Source: Streptomyces sp. XM4193 (GTDB lineage: Bacteria > Actinomycetota > Actinomycetes > Streptomycetales > Streptomycetaceae). Taken from it: a DNA stretch of 64,000 bases. The position numbers and the translations under genes are program-made. The stretch covers positions 62,001 to 126,000 of the forward strand of contig NZ_JALLGK010000011.1 of assembly GCF_023072595.1 (NCBI RefSeq), read 5' to 3'. The notes beneath the pieces were generated by a model. The model did not search any database. It was given only the letters and a program-made list of their open reading frames with translations, and had not been told where the DNA came from. This document shows positions 8,442 to 17,873 of this stretch, piece after piece (within the stretch, counting starts at the first letter, position 1; each line of letters begins with the position of its first letter).

Positions 8442-8468
8442 TGTGGACAACTGCCCAGTTGTGGAAAA
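8442..8468 (-). promoter_or_regulatory. Pair of DnaA-box-like sites between M23 gene and rpsB
   Basis: TGTGGACAA (8442-8450) is the exact complement of the Streptomyces DnaA box TTGTCCACA. TGTGGAAAA (8460-8468) is the complement of TTTTCCACA. Both read on the minus strand with a 9-bp gap, the same 18-bp period as the pair at 2309-2335. They lie in the divergent promoter region of the M23 gene and rpsB. Confidence 0.5.
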
Positions 8469-8515
8469 CTCACCGTGGCGTCAGGCGCCGCGGGGGTCCC
8501 GTACACTTCTGATGG

Positions 8516-8535
8516 CGACCCGGGTCACCGGGTCG
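8516..8535 (+). promoter_or_regulatory. Hairpin in the rpsB leader
   Basis: CGACCCGG (8516-8523) and CCGGGTCG (8528-8535) form a perfect 8-bp stem with a GTCA tetraloop. It lies just after a possible -10 hexamer TACACT (8502-8507) and 158 bp before the rpsB start. A leader of this length with a 5' hairpin would suit autoregulation by S2 or transcript stabilisation; neither can be shown from sequence. Confidence 0.4.
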
Positions 8536-8693
8536 ACTTCGCGCGCCCCGCCACCCCAGCAAGGTGGCCGCGTCGCTCGGTCCCTCGAATCGCCCTCACT
8601 CCGGGCGGAATCGCGGGCAGCCACGCGCAGGGGCGCCAGGAGCGCTCGCCATCCCGGCGGCGCTGACAACCGAGTACCACAAGGAGAACGGCC

Positions 8694-9584
8694 ATGGCCG
8701 TCGTCACGATGCGGGAGCTGCTGGAGAGCGGCGTCCACTTCGGTCACCAGACCCGTCGCTGGAACCCGAAGATGAAGCGTTTCATCTTCACCGAGCGCAA
8801 CGGCATCTACATCATCGACCTGCTCCAGTCGCTGTCGTACATCGACCGCGCCTACGAGTTCGTCAAGCAGACCGTCGCCCACGGCGGTTCGATCATGTTC
8901 GTCGGCACCAAGAAGCAGGCCCAGGAGGCCATCGCCGAGCAGGCCACGCGCGTGGGCATGCCCTACGTCAACCAGCGCTGGCTCGGCGGCATGCTGACCA
9001 ACTTCTCCACCGTCCACAAGAGGCTGCAGCGCCTCAAGGAGCTCGAGCAGATCGACTTCGAGGACGTGGCCGCCTCCGGCCTCACCAAGAAGGAGCTGCT
9101 CGTCCTCTCCCGTGAGAAGGCGAAGCTGGAGAAGACCCTCGGCGGTATCCGCGACATGGCCAAGGTGCCCAGCGCCGTGTGGATCGTGGACACCAAGAAG
9201 GAGCACATCGCCGTCGGTGAGGCGCGCAAGCTCAACATCCCGGTCGTCGCGATCCTCGACACCAACTGCGACCCGGACGAGGTCGACTACAAGATCCCGG
9301 GCAACGACGACGCGATCCGCTCCGTCACGCTGCTCACCCGTGTGATCGCGGACGCGGTCGCCGAGGGTCTGATCGCCCGCTCCGGTGCTGCCGAGGCCAA
9401 GGGTGGCGAGAAGGCCGCCGAGCCGCTGCCCGAGTGGGAGCGCGACCTGCTCGAGGGCGAGGGCGAGGCCAAGAAGAGCGAGGACGCTCCGAAGGCCGAC
9501 GAGGCCGCTAAGGCCGAGGACGCCCCCAAGGCCGACGAGGCCCCGAAGGCCGACGAGGCCGAGAAGCCGGCCGAGCAGGCCTGA
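8694..9584 (+). CDS. rpsB: 30S ribosomal protein S2
   Basis: A 296-residue S2 protein beginning [20 protein letters not shown], with the conserved [30 protein letters not shown] and [11 protein letters not shown] segments. S2 helps assemble the 30S subunit late and contacts S1/mRNA. The C-terminal 45 residues are a low-complexity Ala/Lys/Glu/Asp tail with repeats of the type KADEA, an extension common in actinobacterial S2. ATG 8694 follows AAGGAGAA. rpsB and tsf form a conserved pair; here a strong hairpin at 9595-9625 separates them, as expected for partial termination that lowers tsf relative to rpsB. Confidence 0.98.
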   Translation: MAVVTMRELLESGVHFGHQTRRWNPKMKRFIFTERNGIYIIDLLQSLSYIDRAYEFVKQTVAHGGSIMFVGTKKQAQEAIAEQATRVGMPYVNQRWLGGMLTNFSTVHKRLQRLKELEQIDFEDVAASGLTKKELLVLSREKAKLEKTLGGIRDMAKVPSAVWIVDTKKEHIAVGEARKLNIPVVAILDTNCDPDEVDYKIPGNDDAIRSVTLLTRVIADAVAEGLIARSGAAEAKGGEKAAEPLPEWERDLLEGEGEAKKSEDAPKADEAAKAEDAPKADEAPKADEAEKPAEQA

Positions 9585-9594
9585 TCTCCGTGTC

Positions 9595-9625
9595 GGGGCG
9601 GGGCACCCCGGTGGTGCCCCGCCCC
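9595..9625 (+). terminator. Terminator/attenuator between rpsB and tsf
   Basis: A perfect 13-bp GC-rich stem, GGGGCGGGGCACC (9595-9607) with GGTGCCCCGCCCC (9613-9625), and a 5-nt loop, starting 10 bp after the rpsB stop. A second imperfect hairpin (9683-9707, GCCGCC/GGCGGC) follows. Position suggests an attenuator inside the rpsB-tsf unit. Confidence 0.75.
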
Positions 9626-9800
9626 ACTCGAACCACTCTCCTCCGCCGAGCGGACTCCGGCAGGCGCCTCCCTGCGCCAGACGCCGCCCCCCGACAGGGG
9701 AGGCGGCCGTCCAGCCGACCGTGACGGCGACCTCATGACCGACGAGCCCATCGAGCGCCGAGCGCCGTACGGGCCCAGTGGACACCAAAGGAACTGAAGG

Positions 9801-10634
9801 ATGGCGAACTACACCGCCGCTGACGTCAAGAAGCTCCGCGAGCAGACCGGCGCCGGCATGATGGACTGCAAGAAGGCTCTCGACGAGGCCGACGGCAACG
9901 TCGACAAGGCCATCGAGGTCCTGCGGGTCAAGGGTCAGAAGGGCGTCGCCAAGCGCGAGTCCCGCACCGCCTCCAACGGCGCCGTCGTCTCCCTCATCGC
10001 CGAGGACGCCACCTCGGGTGTGCTGGTCGAGCTGAAGTGCGAGACGGACTTCGTCGCCAAGGGCGACAAGTTCCAGGCCGCCGCGAACGCCCTCGCCGCG
10101 CACGTGGCCGCCACCAAGCCGGCCGACCTCGACGCGCTGCTCGCCTCGGAGCTCGAGGGCCAGACCGTGCAGGCCTACGTCGACGCGAAGAACGCCGAGC
10201 TCGGCGAGAAGATCGTCCTCGACCGCTTCGCCCAGTTCTCCGGCGGCTTCGTCGCTTCCTACCTGCACCGCACCATGCCCGACCTGCCGCCGCAGGTGGG
10301 TGTGCTGGTGGAGCTGGACAAGGAGAACGCCGAGATCGCCAAGGACGTGGCGCAGCACATCGCCGCGTTCGCGCCCAAGTACCTCTCCCGCGAGGACGTT
10401 CCGGCCGAGACGCTGGAGCACGAGCGTCACGTCGCCGAGGCGACCGCCAAGGAGGAGGGCAAGCCCGAGGCGGCACTCCCCAAGATCGTCGAGGGTCGTG
10501 TCTTCGGCTTCCTGAAGGAGAACTGCCTTCTGGACCAGCCGTTCGCCAAGGACAACAAGAAGTCGGTCCAGAAGGTTCTGGACGAGGCCGGGGTTTCGCT
10601 GAAGCACTTCGCCCGCTTCCGCGTCGGTGCCTGA
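9801..10634 (+). CDS. tsf: Elongation factor Ts
   Basis: A 277-residue EF-Ts. The N-terminal UBA-like domain [21 protein letters not shown] with [20 protein letters not shown] is diagnostic, followed by the core with [12 protein letters not shown], which contacts EF-Tu. EF-Ts exchanges GDP for GTP on EF-Tu in the cytoplasm. Length and motifs are normal for Streptomyces. ATG 9801 is preceded by AAAGGAACTGAAGG. It lies downstream of rpsB past an attenuator-like hairpin and is followed by a terminator-like hairpin at 10672-10693. Confidence 0.98.
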   Translation: MANYTAADVKKLREQTGAGMMDCKKALDEADGNVDKAIEVLRVKGQKGVAKRESRTASNGAVVSLIAEDATSGVLVELKCETDFVAKGDKFQAAANALAAHVAATKPADLDALLASELEGQTVQAYVDAKNAELGEKIVLDRFAQFSGGFVASYLHRTMPDLPPQVGVLVELDKENAEIAKDVAQHIAAFAPKYLSREDVPAETLEHERHVAEATAKEEGKPEAALPKIVEGRVFGFLKENCLLDQPFAKDNKKSVQKVLDEAGVSLKHFARFRVGA

Positions 10635-10671
10635 CCGTCCCGCTTACGCCGTAGCCGGTGAGGCGATCGGA

Positions 10672-10693
10672 GACCGACCCGATAGGGTCGGTC
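10672..10693 (+). terminator. Terminator after tsf
   Basis: A perfect 9-bp stem GACCGACCC/GGGTCGGTC with a GATA loop, 37 bp after the tsf stop codon. Confidence 0.65.
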
Positions 10694-10752
10694 CGGCAGC
10701 ACCGACCGGGGCGGACATCGTGTCCGAGCCCGGTGCGGAGCGCCACAGCTGA

Positions 10753-11622
<870 letters not shown>

Positions 11623-11839
11623 CGCCACGAGCCGTACCACAGCGGCAACTTGGGGCCGGTGCCGCCTTCGCGGCTCGGTCCCGAGCGACTCGCCCGCCGG
11701 CCGGACACCGCGCGGGTACGGTCTACGAACGGTCGGCAACCGACGTGTTCCGCAAGGGACTTGGCCGGTGCGTGACCCCGCCGTCCGACCCGAGTCACAC
11801 CTTTCCTACCCGCTCAGTCATCGAACCCAGGAGCACGTG

Positions 11840-12397
11840 GTGATCGAAGAGACCCTCCTCGAAGCCGAGGAGAAGATGGAGAAGGCGGTCGTCGTCGCCA
11901 AGGAGGACTTCGCCGCGATCCGTACGGGCCGTGCCCACCCGGCGATGTTCAACAAGATCGTGGCGGAGTACTACGGTGCCCCGACCCCGATCAACCAGCT
12001 GGCGTCGTTCTCGGTGCCCGAGCCGCGCATGGCGGTGGTGACCCCGTTCGACAAGACCGCGCTGCGCAACATCGAGCAGGCCATCCGCGACTCCGACCTC
12101 GGCGTCAACCCGTCCAACGACGGCAATATCATCCGGGTGAACTTCCCCGAGCTGACCCAGGACCGCCGCAAGGAGTTCATCAAGGTCGCCAAGGCGAAGG
12201 CCGAGGACGCCAAGATCGCGATCCGCAGCATCCGGCGCAAGGCCAAGGAGACCATCGACAAGGCGGTCAAGGACGGCGACGTCGGCGAGGACGAGGGTCG
12301 TCGCGCCGAGAAGGAGCTGGACGACACCACCTCGAAGTACGTGGCGCAGGTGGACGAGTTGCTCAAGCACAAGGAAGCAGAGCTGCTCGAAGTCTGA
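11840..12397 (+). CDS. frr: Ribosome recycling factor
   Basis: A 185-residue RRF of normal length starting [17 protein letters not shown], with [14 protein letters not shown] and [20 protein letters not shown], the conserved arms that mimic tRNA. With EF-G it splits post-termination ribosomes. GTG 11840 is preceded by CAGGAG (11829-11834); GTG 11837 is a possible alternative. The 217-bp gap after pyrH contains a plausible promoter but no clear terminator. cdsA follows 38 bp downstream. Confidence 0.98.
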   Translation: MIEETLLEAEEKMEKAVVVAKEDFAAIRTGRAHPAMFNKIVAEYYGAPTPINQLASFSVPEPRMAVVTPFDKTALRNIEQAIRDSDLGVNPSNDGNIIRVNFPELTQDRRKEFIKVAKAKAEDAKIAIRSIRRKAKETIDKAVKDGDVGEDEGRRAEKELDDTTSKYVAQVDELLKHKEAELLEV

Positions 12398-12435
12398 GGC
12401 GACTCGGGCTGCAAGAGATTTAGGGCTGCCATCAA

Positions 12436-13545
12436 GTGAACGACTCATCCTGGGGAGCGAACCCGCCCGCCGGATTCCGGGGTCCCCCCGACCAGGGTTC
12501 CGCACAGCCGACGGCGACCTCGCACAGTGCGCGAGGCACCGCGAAGCCCTGGTCAGGAGGACCCATGTCGACCCCGTCCGACGGCGGAGCCCGGGACGCT
12601 CACGCAAGTGGCGGCCGGCAGCCCGCGCCCGACGGCCCGGTCGGCGCCCCGCTCGGCGGTGGCGGCGACCGGACCCCGGGCGCGCCCGACGGCGCCGCCC
12701 GGCCCCCCGCCGGGGAGCCCGCCGGCAAGAAGCGCGCGGGCCGTGATCTGCGGGCCGCGATAGGGGTCGGTGTCGGGCTCGGCGTGGTGATCGTGGCCTC
12801 GCTCTTCCTGGTGAAGGACATCTTCGTCGGCGTCGTCGTGGCCGCCGTGGTGGTCGGGCTCTGGGAGCTCACCAGCCGGCTGGAAGAGCGTCGCGGCATC
12901 AGGGCGCCCCTGGTCCCGCTCGCGGTCGGCGGCGCCGCGATGGTGACCGCGGGCTACGTGCGGGGTGCCGAGGGCGCCTGGGTCGTGATGGCGCTCACCG
13001 TGCTCGCACTGCTGGCCTGGCGCATGGCCGAGGCGCCGGAGGGCTTCCTCAAGGACGTCAGCGCGGGGGTCTTCGCCGCGTTCTACGTGCCCTTCCTGGC
13101 CACCTTCGTCGCGCTGATGCTCGCCGCCGACGACGGGCCGTGGCGGGTGATGACCTTCCTGGTGCTGACGATCGTCAGCGACACCGGCGCGTACGCGGTG
13201 GGTTGGCGCTTCGGCAAGCGCAAGCTCGCGCCGCGCATCAGCCCCGGCAAGACCCGCGAGGGGCTGCTCGGCGCGGTGACGTTCGCCATGGTGGCGGGTG
13301 CGCTCTGTATGCATTTCGCCATCGACGACGGCAAGTGGTGGCAGGGCCTGCTGCTGGGCTTCGCGGTTGCCGCGAGCGCGACTCTCGGCGACCTCGGCGA
13401 GTCGATGATCAAGCGTGACCTGGGCATCAAGGACATGGGGACGCTGCTTCCGGGCCACGGCGGGATCATGGACCGGCTCGACTCGCTGCTGCCGACCGCT
13501 CCGGTGGTGTGGCTGCTGCTGGTGATCTTCGTCGGATCGGGCTGA
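12436..13545 (+). CDS. cdsA: Phosphatidate cytidylyltransferase (CDP-diacylglycerol synthase)
   Basis: A 369-residue polytopic membrane enzyme that makes CDP-diacylglycerol from phosphatidate and CTP, the branch point to phosphatidylglycerol, cardiolipin, PE and PI. The last 240 residues carry about eight hydrophobic helices and the signature ISPGKTREGLLGAV with SATLGDLGESMIKRDLGIKD and PGHGGIMDRLDSL. The first 100 residues are Pro/Gly-rich and disordered. The start is doubtful: GTG 12436 (MNDSSWG) has no Shine-Dalgarno, while in-frame ATG 12565 has a perfect AGGAGG four bases upstream. I keep 12436 because I recall a similar N-terminus in other streptomycetes. Confidence 0.93.
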   Translation: MNDSSWGANPPAGFRGPPDQGSAQPTATSHSARGTAKPWSGGPMSTPSDGGARDAHASGGRQPAPDGPVGAPLGGGGDRTPGAPDGAARPPAGEPAGKKRAGRDLRAAIGVGVGLGVVIVASLFLVKDIFVGVVVAAVVVGLWELTSRLEERRGIRAPLVPLAVGGAAMVTAGYVRGAEGAWVVMALTVLALLAWRMAEAPEGFLKDVSAGVFAAFYVPFLATFVALMLAADDGPWRVMTFLVLTIVSDTGAYAVGWRFGKRKLAPRISPGKTREGLLGAVTFAMVAGALCMHFAIDDGKWWQGLLLGFAVAASATLGDLGESMIKRDLGIKDMGTLLPGHGGIMDRLDSLLPTAPVVWLLLVIFVGSG

Positions 13546-13567
13546 GCGCGACCGGTTACCCTGGTGA

Positions 13568-13619
13568 GGCCCGCCGCTCCAGTCGGCGGGCCTTGTCGCT
13601 CCCCGCGGGTCGCGGGGAG
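13568..13619 (+). terminator. Tandem terminator hairpins after cdsA
   Basis: Two consecutive perfect 9-bp stems: GGCCCGCCG/CGGCGGGCC (13568-13592, 7-nt loop) and CTCCCCGCG/CGCGGGGAG (13599-13619, 3-nt loop), followed by a short T-containing stretch. They lie 23 bp past the cdsA stop and should end the frr-cdsA transcript. Confidence 0.85.
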
Positions 13620-13732
13620 ATTCTGAGGGGTCCACCGGCATTCACCGCCTCGACGGCGTCCGCGACGGCGCCGGGTGGGGGATGCCGGGTCGCAGTGCGG
13701 TAGGGCCTCGTTCGTTGGAGGAGTTTTCGTTC

Positions 13733-14851
13733 ATGGCCCCGCCGAAACCCGGAGAGCTCACGTTCGTCGCGCCCCGCGGGGCGAAGAAGCCCCCGCGGCA
13801 CCTCGCCGATCTGAGCCCTGCCGAGCGCAAGGAAGCCGTCGCCGCGACGGGCGAGAAGCCGTTCCGGGCGAAGCAGCTCTCGCAGCACTACTTCGCCCGG
13901 TTCACCCAGGACCCCGAGCAGTGGACGGACATTCCGGCCGGCTCGCGCCAGAAGCTCGCGGACGAGCTGCTGCCCGAGCTGATGAGTGTCGTGCGGCACA
14001 TCTCCTGCGACGAGGACACCACCCGCAAGACGCTCTGGCGCCTGCACGACGGCACCCTCGTCGAGTCGGTGCTGATGCGGTATCCGGACCGGGTCACGAT
14101 GTGCATCTCCTCGCAGGCGGGCTGCGGGATGAACTGCCCGTTCTGCGCCACCGGCCAGGCCGGGCTCGACCGCAACCTCTCCACCGCCGAGATCGTGCAC
14201 CAGATCGTCGACGGTGTACGGGCGCTGCGGGACGGCGAGGTCCCCGGTGGCCCCGCCAACCTCTCCAACATCGTCTTCATGGGCATGGGCGAGCCGCTGG
14301 CGAACTACAAGCGGGTGCTCGGCGCGATCCGGCGGTTGACCGACCCCGCGCCCGACGGCCTCGGCCTGTCCCAGCGCGGCATCACGGTCTCCACCGTCGG
14401 TCTTGTGCCTGCGATGCTGCGGTTCGCCGACGAGGGGCTCAAGTGCCGGCTCGCGGTGTCCCTGCACGCGCCCGACGACGAGCTGCGCGACACCCTCGTC
14501 CCGGTGAACACCCGCTGGAAGGTCCGCGAGGTGCTCGACGCCGCGTGGGAGTACGCGGCGAAGTCCGGTCGCCGGATCTCCATCGAGTACGCCCTGATCA
14601 GGGACATCAACGACCAGGCGTGGCGCGCCGACCTGCTGGGCCGGCTCCTCAAGGGCAAGCGGGTCCACGTCAACCTGATCCCGCTCAACCCGACGCCCGG
14701 CTCCAAGTGGACCGCCTCCCGGCCGGAGGACGAGAAGGAGTTCGTACGTGCGCTGCGTGCGCACGGGGTGCCGACCACGGTGCGCGACACCAGGGGGCAG
14801 GAAATCGACGGCGCCTGTGGCCAGTTGGCCGCCTCCGAGCCCAAGGCGTAG
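13733..14851 (+). CDS. rlmN: 23S rRNA (adenine2503-C2)-methyltransferase RlmN
   Basis: A 372-residue radical SAM enzyme that methylates A2503 of 23S rRNA and A37 of some tRNAs. The 4Fe-4S motif CGMNCPFC places Cys131, 135 and 138. [10 protein letters not shown] supplies the conserved Cys124, and DGACGQL near the C-terminus has Cys362, the residue methylated in the catalytic cycle. Other motifs are [10 protein letters not shown] and [13 protein letters not shown] 13733 follows GGAGGAG (13717-13723); in-frame starts upstream lack a site. It stands between the cdsA terminators and its own terminator (14860-14885), so it is probably a single-gene unit. Confidence 0.96.
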   Translation: MAPPKPGELTFVAPRGAKKPPRHLADLSPAERKEAVAATGEKPFRAKQLSQHYFARFTQDPEQWTDIPAGSRQKLADELLPELMSVVRHISCDEDTTRKTLWRLHDGTLVESVLMRYPDRVTMCISSQAGCGMNCPFCATGQAGLDRNLSTAEIVHQIVDGVRALRDGEVPGGPANLSNIVFMGMGEPLANYKRVLGAIRRLTDPAPDGLGLSQRGITVSTVGLVPAMLRFADEGLKCRLAVSLHAPDDELRDTLVPVNTRWKVREVLDAAWEYAAKSGRRISIEYALIRDINDQAWRADLLGRLLKGKRVHVNLIPLNPTPGSKWTASRPEDEKEFVRALRAHGVPTTVRDTRGQEIDGACGQLAASEPKA

Positions 14852-14859
14852 GGATCTCG

Positions 14860-14885
14860 CCGCCCCCGGTGCTCTCCGGGGGCGG
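14860..14885 (+). terminator. Terminator after rlmN
   Basis: A perfect 10-bp stem CCGCCCCCGG/CCGGGGGCGG with a 6-nt loop, 8 bp after the rlmN stop. Confidence 0.88.
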
Positions 14886-14920
14886 CTGATATTGTTCGAA
14901 CGTACAAGCTCATGCCATCC

Positions 14921-15014
14921 GACAGGGGAGCGCGCGCAGCGCTGAGAGTGCGGCACCGTCAGGCCGCAGACCCTCGAACCTCGCCCAGGTCATGCTGGGT
15001 AGGAAGTTCGGTCT
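14921..15014 (+). promoter_or_regulatory. TPP (thiamine pyrophosphate) riboswitch
   Basis: The THI-box elements are clear. GGGGAGCGCGC is followed by GCGCTGAGAGTGCGG, containing the CTGAGA core. A paired segment GCGGCACCGTCAGGCCGC follows, then ACCCTCGAACCT, the pyrophosphate side, and the P4/P5 arm CGCCCAGGTCATGCTGGGTAG with GGAAG. It lies 44 bp upstream of a thiamine-binding lipoprotein gene, so binding of TPP should repress the transporter, probably by hiding the ribosome binding site or by termination. Confidence 0.92.
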
Positions 15015-15057
15015 CTCTCGTGCTGCCGTCGTACGCCCGTGAGCCGAAAGCAGCACG

Positions 15058-16134
15058 ATGAAGCGCCGCACGAACGCCGTTGCCCTCGTCACCGCCCTGG
15101 GAGTGGTGGGCCTGACCGCCTGCGGATCCGGTGGCGGTGGCGGGGCGGAGGCGGAGAAGAAGGACGTCACGCTGGTCACGCACCAGTCCTTCGAGGTCTC
15201 CAAGGACGTGCTCGAGGAGTTCGAGCGCGAGAGCGGCTACCGGGTGAAGGTGCTGCGGGCCGGGGACGCCGGCGCCGCGGTGAACCAGGCGGTGCTCAGC
15301 AAGGGCAGGCCGCAGGGCGACGTCTTCTTCGGCGTGGACAACGCGATGCTCTCCAAGGCGCTGGACGAGGGCGTCTTCGCGCCGCACAAGACCAAGGGCC
15401 TGCACAAGGTGCCCGACGAGCTGCGGCTGGACGCCGGTCAGAACCGCGTCACCCCGATCGACACCGGCGACGTCTGTGTCAACTTCGACCGGGCCTACTT
15501 CCGCGACAAGGACATCGAGCCGCCCAGCACTCTCGACGACCTGATCAAGCCCGAGTACAAGGACCTGCTGGTCGTGCAGAACGCCGCCACCTCCTCGCCG
15601 GGGCTCTCCTTCCTGCTCGCCACCGTCGGCAAGTACGGCGAGGACGGCTGGCAGAGCTACTGGAAGAAGCTCAGGTCCAACGGGGTCGAGATGGTCGACG
15701 GCTGGGAGCAGGCGTACAACGACCGCTTCACCGGTTCCGCGTCCGGCCGGGAGAAGGGCGACCGTCCGCTCGTCGTCTCGTACGCGAGCAGCCCGCCGGC
15801 CGAGGTCCACTACAGCGAGGGCAAGGCGCCCAAGGAGGGCCCGACCGGCGTGGCCGAGGGCACCTGCTTCCGGCAGATCGAGTTCGCCGGCCTGCTGGAG
15901 GGGGCGGGCAACACCGAGGGCGGCAAGGCGCTGCTGGACTTCCTGCTCACCGAGGAGTTCCAGGAGGACCTCCCGCTGAACATGTTCGTACGCCCGGTGC
16001 ACGAGGACGCCGAGCTGCCCGAGGTCTTCACCCGCTACGGAGTGGAGATCGACGAACCGCACAGCGTGGCTCCCGAGCGCATCGCCGAGAACCGGGACCG
16101 GTGGGTCAAGCAGTGGACAAGCCTGCTCAAGTAG
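15058..16134 (+). CDS. thiB: Thiamine ABC transporter substrate-binding lipoprotein
   Basis: A 358-residue periplasmic-binding-type lipoprotein. The signal peptide MKRRTNAVALVTALGVVGLTAC ends in lipobox LTAC with Cys22. The mature part resembles ThiB/TbpA: VTLVTHQSFEVSKDVLEEFE, QGDVFFGVDNAMLSKAL, ATSSPGLSFLLATVGKYGE and DGWEQAYNDRFTG. It captures thiamine (or its phosphates) outside the membrane. The TPP riboswitch directly upstream and the permease and ATPase genes downstream support this. The thiP frame begins just before or after its TAG stop. Confidence 0.93.
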   Translation: MKRRTNAVALVTALGVVGLTACGSGGGGGAEAEKKDVTLVTHQSFEVSKDVLEEFERESGYRVKVLRAGDAGAAVNQAVLSKGRPQGDVFFGVDNAMLSKALDEGVFAPHKTKGLHKVPDELRLDAGQNRVTPIDTGDVCVNFDRAYFRDKDIEPPSTLDDLIKPEYKDLLVVQNAATSSPGLSFLLATVGKYGEDGWQSYWKKLRSNGVEMVDGWEQAYNDRFTGSASGREKGDRPLVVSYASSPPAEVHYSEGKAPKEGPTGVAEGTCFRQIEFAGLLEGAGNTEGGKALLDFLLTEEFQEDLPLNMFVRPVHEDAELPEVFTRYGVEIDEPHSVAPERIAENRDRWVKQWTSLLK

Positions 16135-17873
16135 CCACCGCGCGCAGCGCACGGCCGGACACGATGTCCCCGGAGGGCCTGCCGGGCCCGCCGGAGCAGG
16201 GGACGACACGGCGCACGCCGCGGCGCGGTCGGCGTGACCTGCTGGTGCGCCTGGGGCTGATGGCCCTGCCGGTTTCCTTCTTCGGTCTCTTCTTCGGCTA
16301 CCCGGTCGTCACCATCGTCGGGCGCGGGCTGCGGGAGGACGGACGGTGGCAGCTCTCCCGCGCCGTCGAGGTGGTGACCTCGCCGGACACCGTGCAGGTG
16401 CTGTGGTTCACGCTCTGGCAGGCCGCCGCCTCCACCGCGCTCACACTGGCGATCGCCCTGCCCGGCGCCTACGTCTTCGCGCGCTTCGACTTCCCCGGCA
16501 AACGGCTGCTGCGTGCGGTGGTGACGGTGCCCTTCGTCCTGCCGACGGTGGTGGTGGGATCCGCCTTCCTCGGGCTGCTGGGACGCGGCGGCCTGCTCGA
16601 CGAGCACTTCGGAGTCCGGCTGGACACCGGGGTGTGGGCGATCCTGCTGGCCCACGTCTTCTTCAACTACGCCGTGGTGGTACGCACCGTGGGCGGGCTC
16701 TGGGGACAGCTGGACCCACGGCAGGAGGAGGCCGCCCGAGTGCTGGGCGCGAGCCGGTTCGCGGCCTGGCGCAGGGTGACGCTGCCCGCCCTGGCACCGG
16801 CGGTCGCCGCCGGTGCGCTGATGGTCTTCCTCTTCACCTTCACCTCCTTCGGGGTCATCCAGATCCTGGGCGGCGCCCGCTACGCGACGCTGGAAGTGGA
16901 GATCTACCGGCAGACCGCGCAGCTGCTGGACCTGCCCACCGCCGCGGTGCTCAGCCTGCTCCAGTTCGCGGCCGTCGGCGGGCTGCTGGCCGTGCACGCC
17001 TGGACGGTGCGGCGGCGGGAGAGCGCGCTGCGGCTGGTGGACGAGCGCCAGGTGGCGCACAGGCCGAGCGGCGCGGGTCAGTGGGCGTTGCTGGTCTCGC
17101 AGTTGGTGGTCATCGCGGTGCTGCTGCTGGGGCCGCTGCTGGTGCTGGTCGAACGTTCCCTCGCCGCACCCGGCGGTTACGGGCTGGACTTCTACCGGGC
17201 GCTCAACGCCCCGGTGGACGCCGGCAGCACCTTTGTCGTGCCGCCGCTCGCCGCCGTCGGCAACTCCCTTTCCTACGCCGCGGTGGCGACCCTGATCGCC
17301 GTCACCGTCGGCACGCTCGCCGCCGCGGCGCTCACCCACCGGGCGGGCCCGCTGGTGCGGGGGTTCGACGCACTGCTGATGCTGCCGCTCGGAGTGTCCG
17401 CGGTGACGGTCGGCTTCGGTTTCCTCATCACGCTCGACGAGCCGCCGTTGGATCTGCGTGCCTCCTGGATCCTGGTGCCGCTGGCCCAGGCGCTGGTCGG
17501 AGTGCCGTTCGTGGTCCGCACCATGCTGCCGGTGCTGCGGGCGGTCGACGATCGGCTGCGCGAGGCCGCCGCGGTGCTCGGAGCCTCGCCGCTGCGCGCC
17601 TGGCGGGAGGTGGACTTCCCGCTGGTTCGCCGAGCGATGCTGGTGGCGGCGGGGTTCGCGTTCGCGGTCTCGCTCGGCGAGTTCGGCGCGACCGTCTTCA
17701 TCGCCCGGGCGGACGAGCCGACGCTGCCGGTGGCGGTGGAGCGGCTGCTGGGCCGGGCGGGGGAGCTCAACTACGGGCAGGCGATGGCGCTCAGCACCAT
17801 CCTGATGCTGGTCTGCGCGGTGACGCTGCTGGCGCTGGAGAGGGTTCGTACCAACCGTTCGGGAGAGTTCTAG
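16113..17873 (+). CDS. thiP: Thiamine ABC transporter permease (fused double permease)
   Basis: About 586 residues with two homologous BPD_transp_1 halves, each with about six hydrophobic helices, as in ThiP. Each half has an EAA loop for docking the ATPase: EEAARVLGASRFAAWRRVTLP, and REAAAVLGASPLRAWREVDFP in the second half. It moves thiamine across the cytoplasmic membrane. The start is uncertain: GTG 16113 overlaps the end of thiB by 22 bp and has GGTGGG 8 bp upstream; ATG 16164 has no Shine-Dalgarno. Both precede the first helix. The ATPase start codon follows directly after the TAG stop. Confidence 0.92.
   Translation: MDKPAQVATARSARPDTMSPEGLPGPPEQGTTRRTPRRGRRDLLVRLGLMALPVSFFGLFFGYPVVTIVGRGLREDGRWQLSRAVEVVTSPDTVQVLWFTLWQAAASTALTLAIALPGAYVFARFDFPGKRLLRAVVTVPFVLPTVVVGSAFLGLLGRGGLLDEHFGVRLDTGVWAILLAHVFFNYAVVVRTVGGLWGQLDPRQEEAARVLGASRFAAWRRVTLPALAPAVAAGALMVFLFTFTSFGVIQILGGARYATLEVEIYRQTAQLLDLPTAAVLSLLQFAAVGGLLAVHAWTVRRRESALRLVDERQVAHRPSGAGQWALLVSQLVVIAVLLLGPLLVLVERSLAAPGGYGLDFYRALNAPVDAGSTFVVPPLAAVGNSLSYAAVATLIAVTVGTLAAAALTHRAGPLVRGFDALLMLPLGVSAVTVGFGFLITLDEPPLDLRASWILVPLAQALVGVPFVVRTMLPVLRAVDDRLREAAAVLGASPLRAWREVDFPLVRRAMLVAAGFAFAVSLGEFGATVFIARADEPTLPVAVERLLGRAGELNYGQAMALSTILMLVCAVTLLALERVRTNRSGEF

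Noticed and set aside
8481-10607. Minus-strand open frame of 708 codons
   Set aside because: It is antisense to rpsB and tsf, whose protein motifs are unmistakable.
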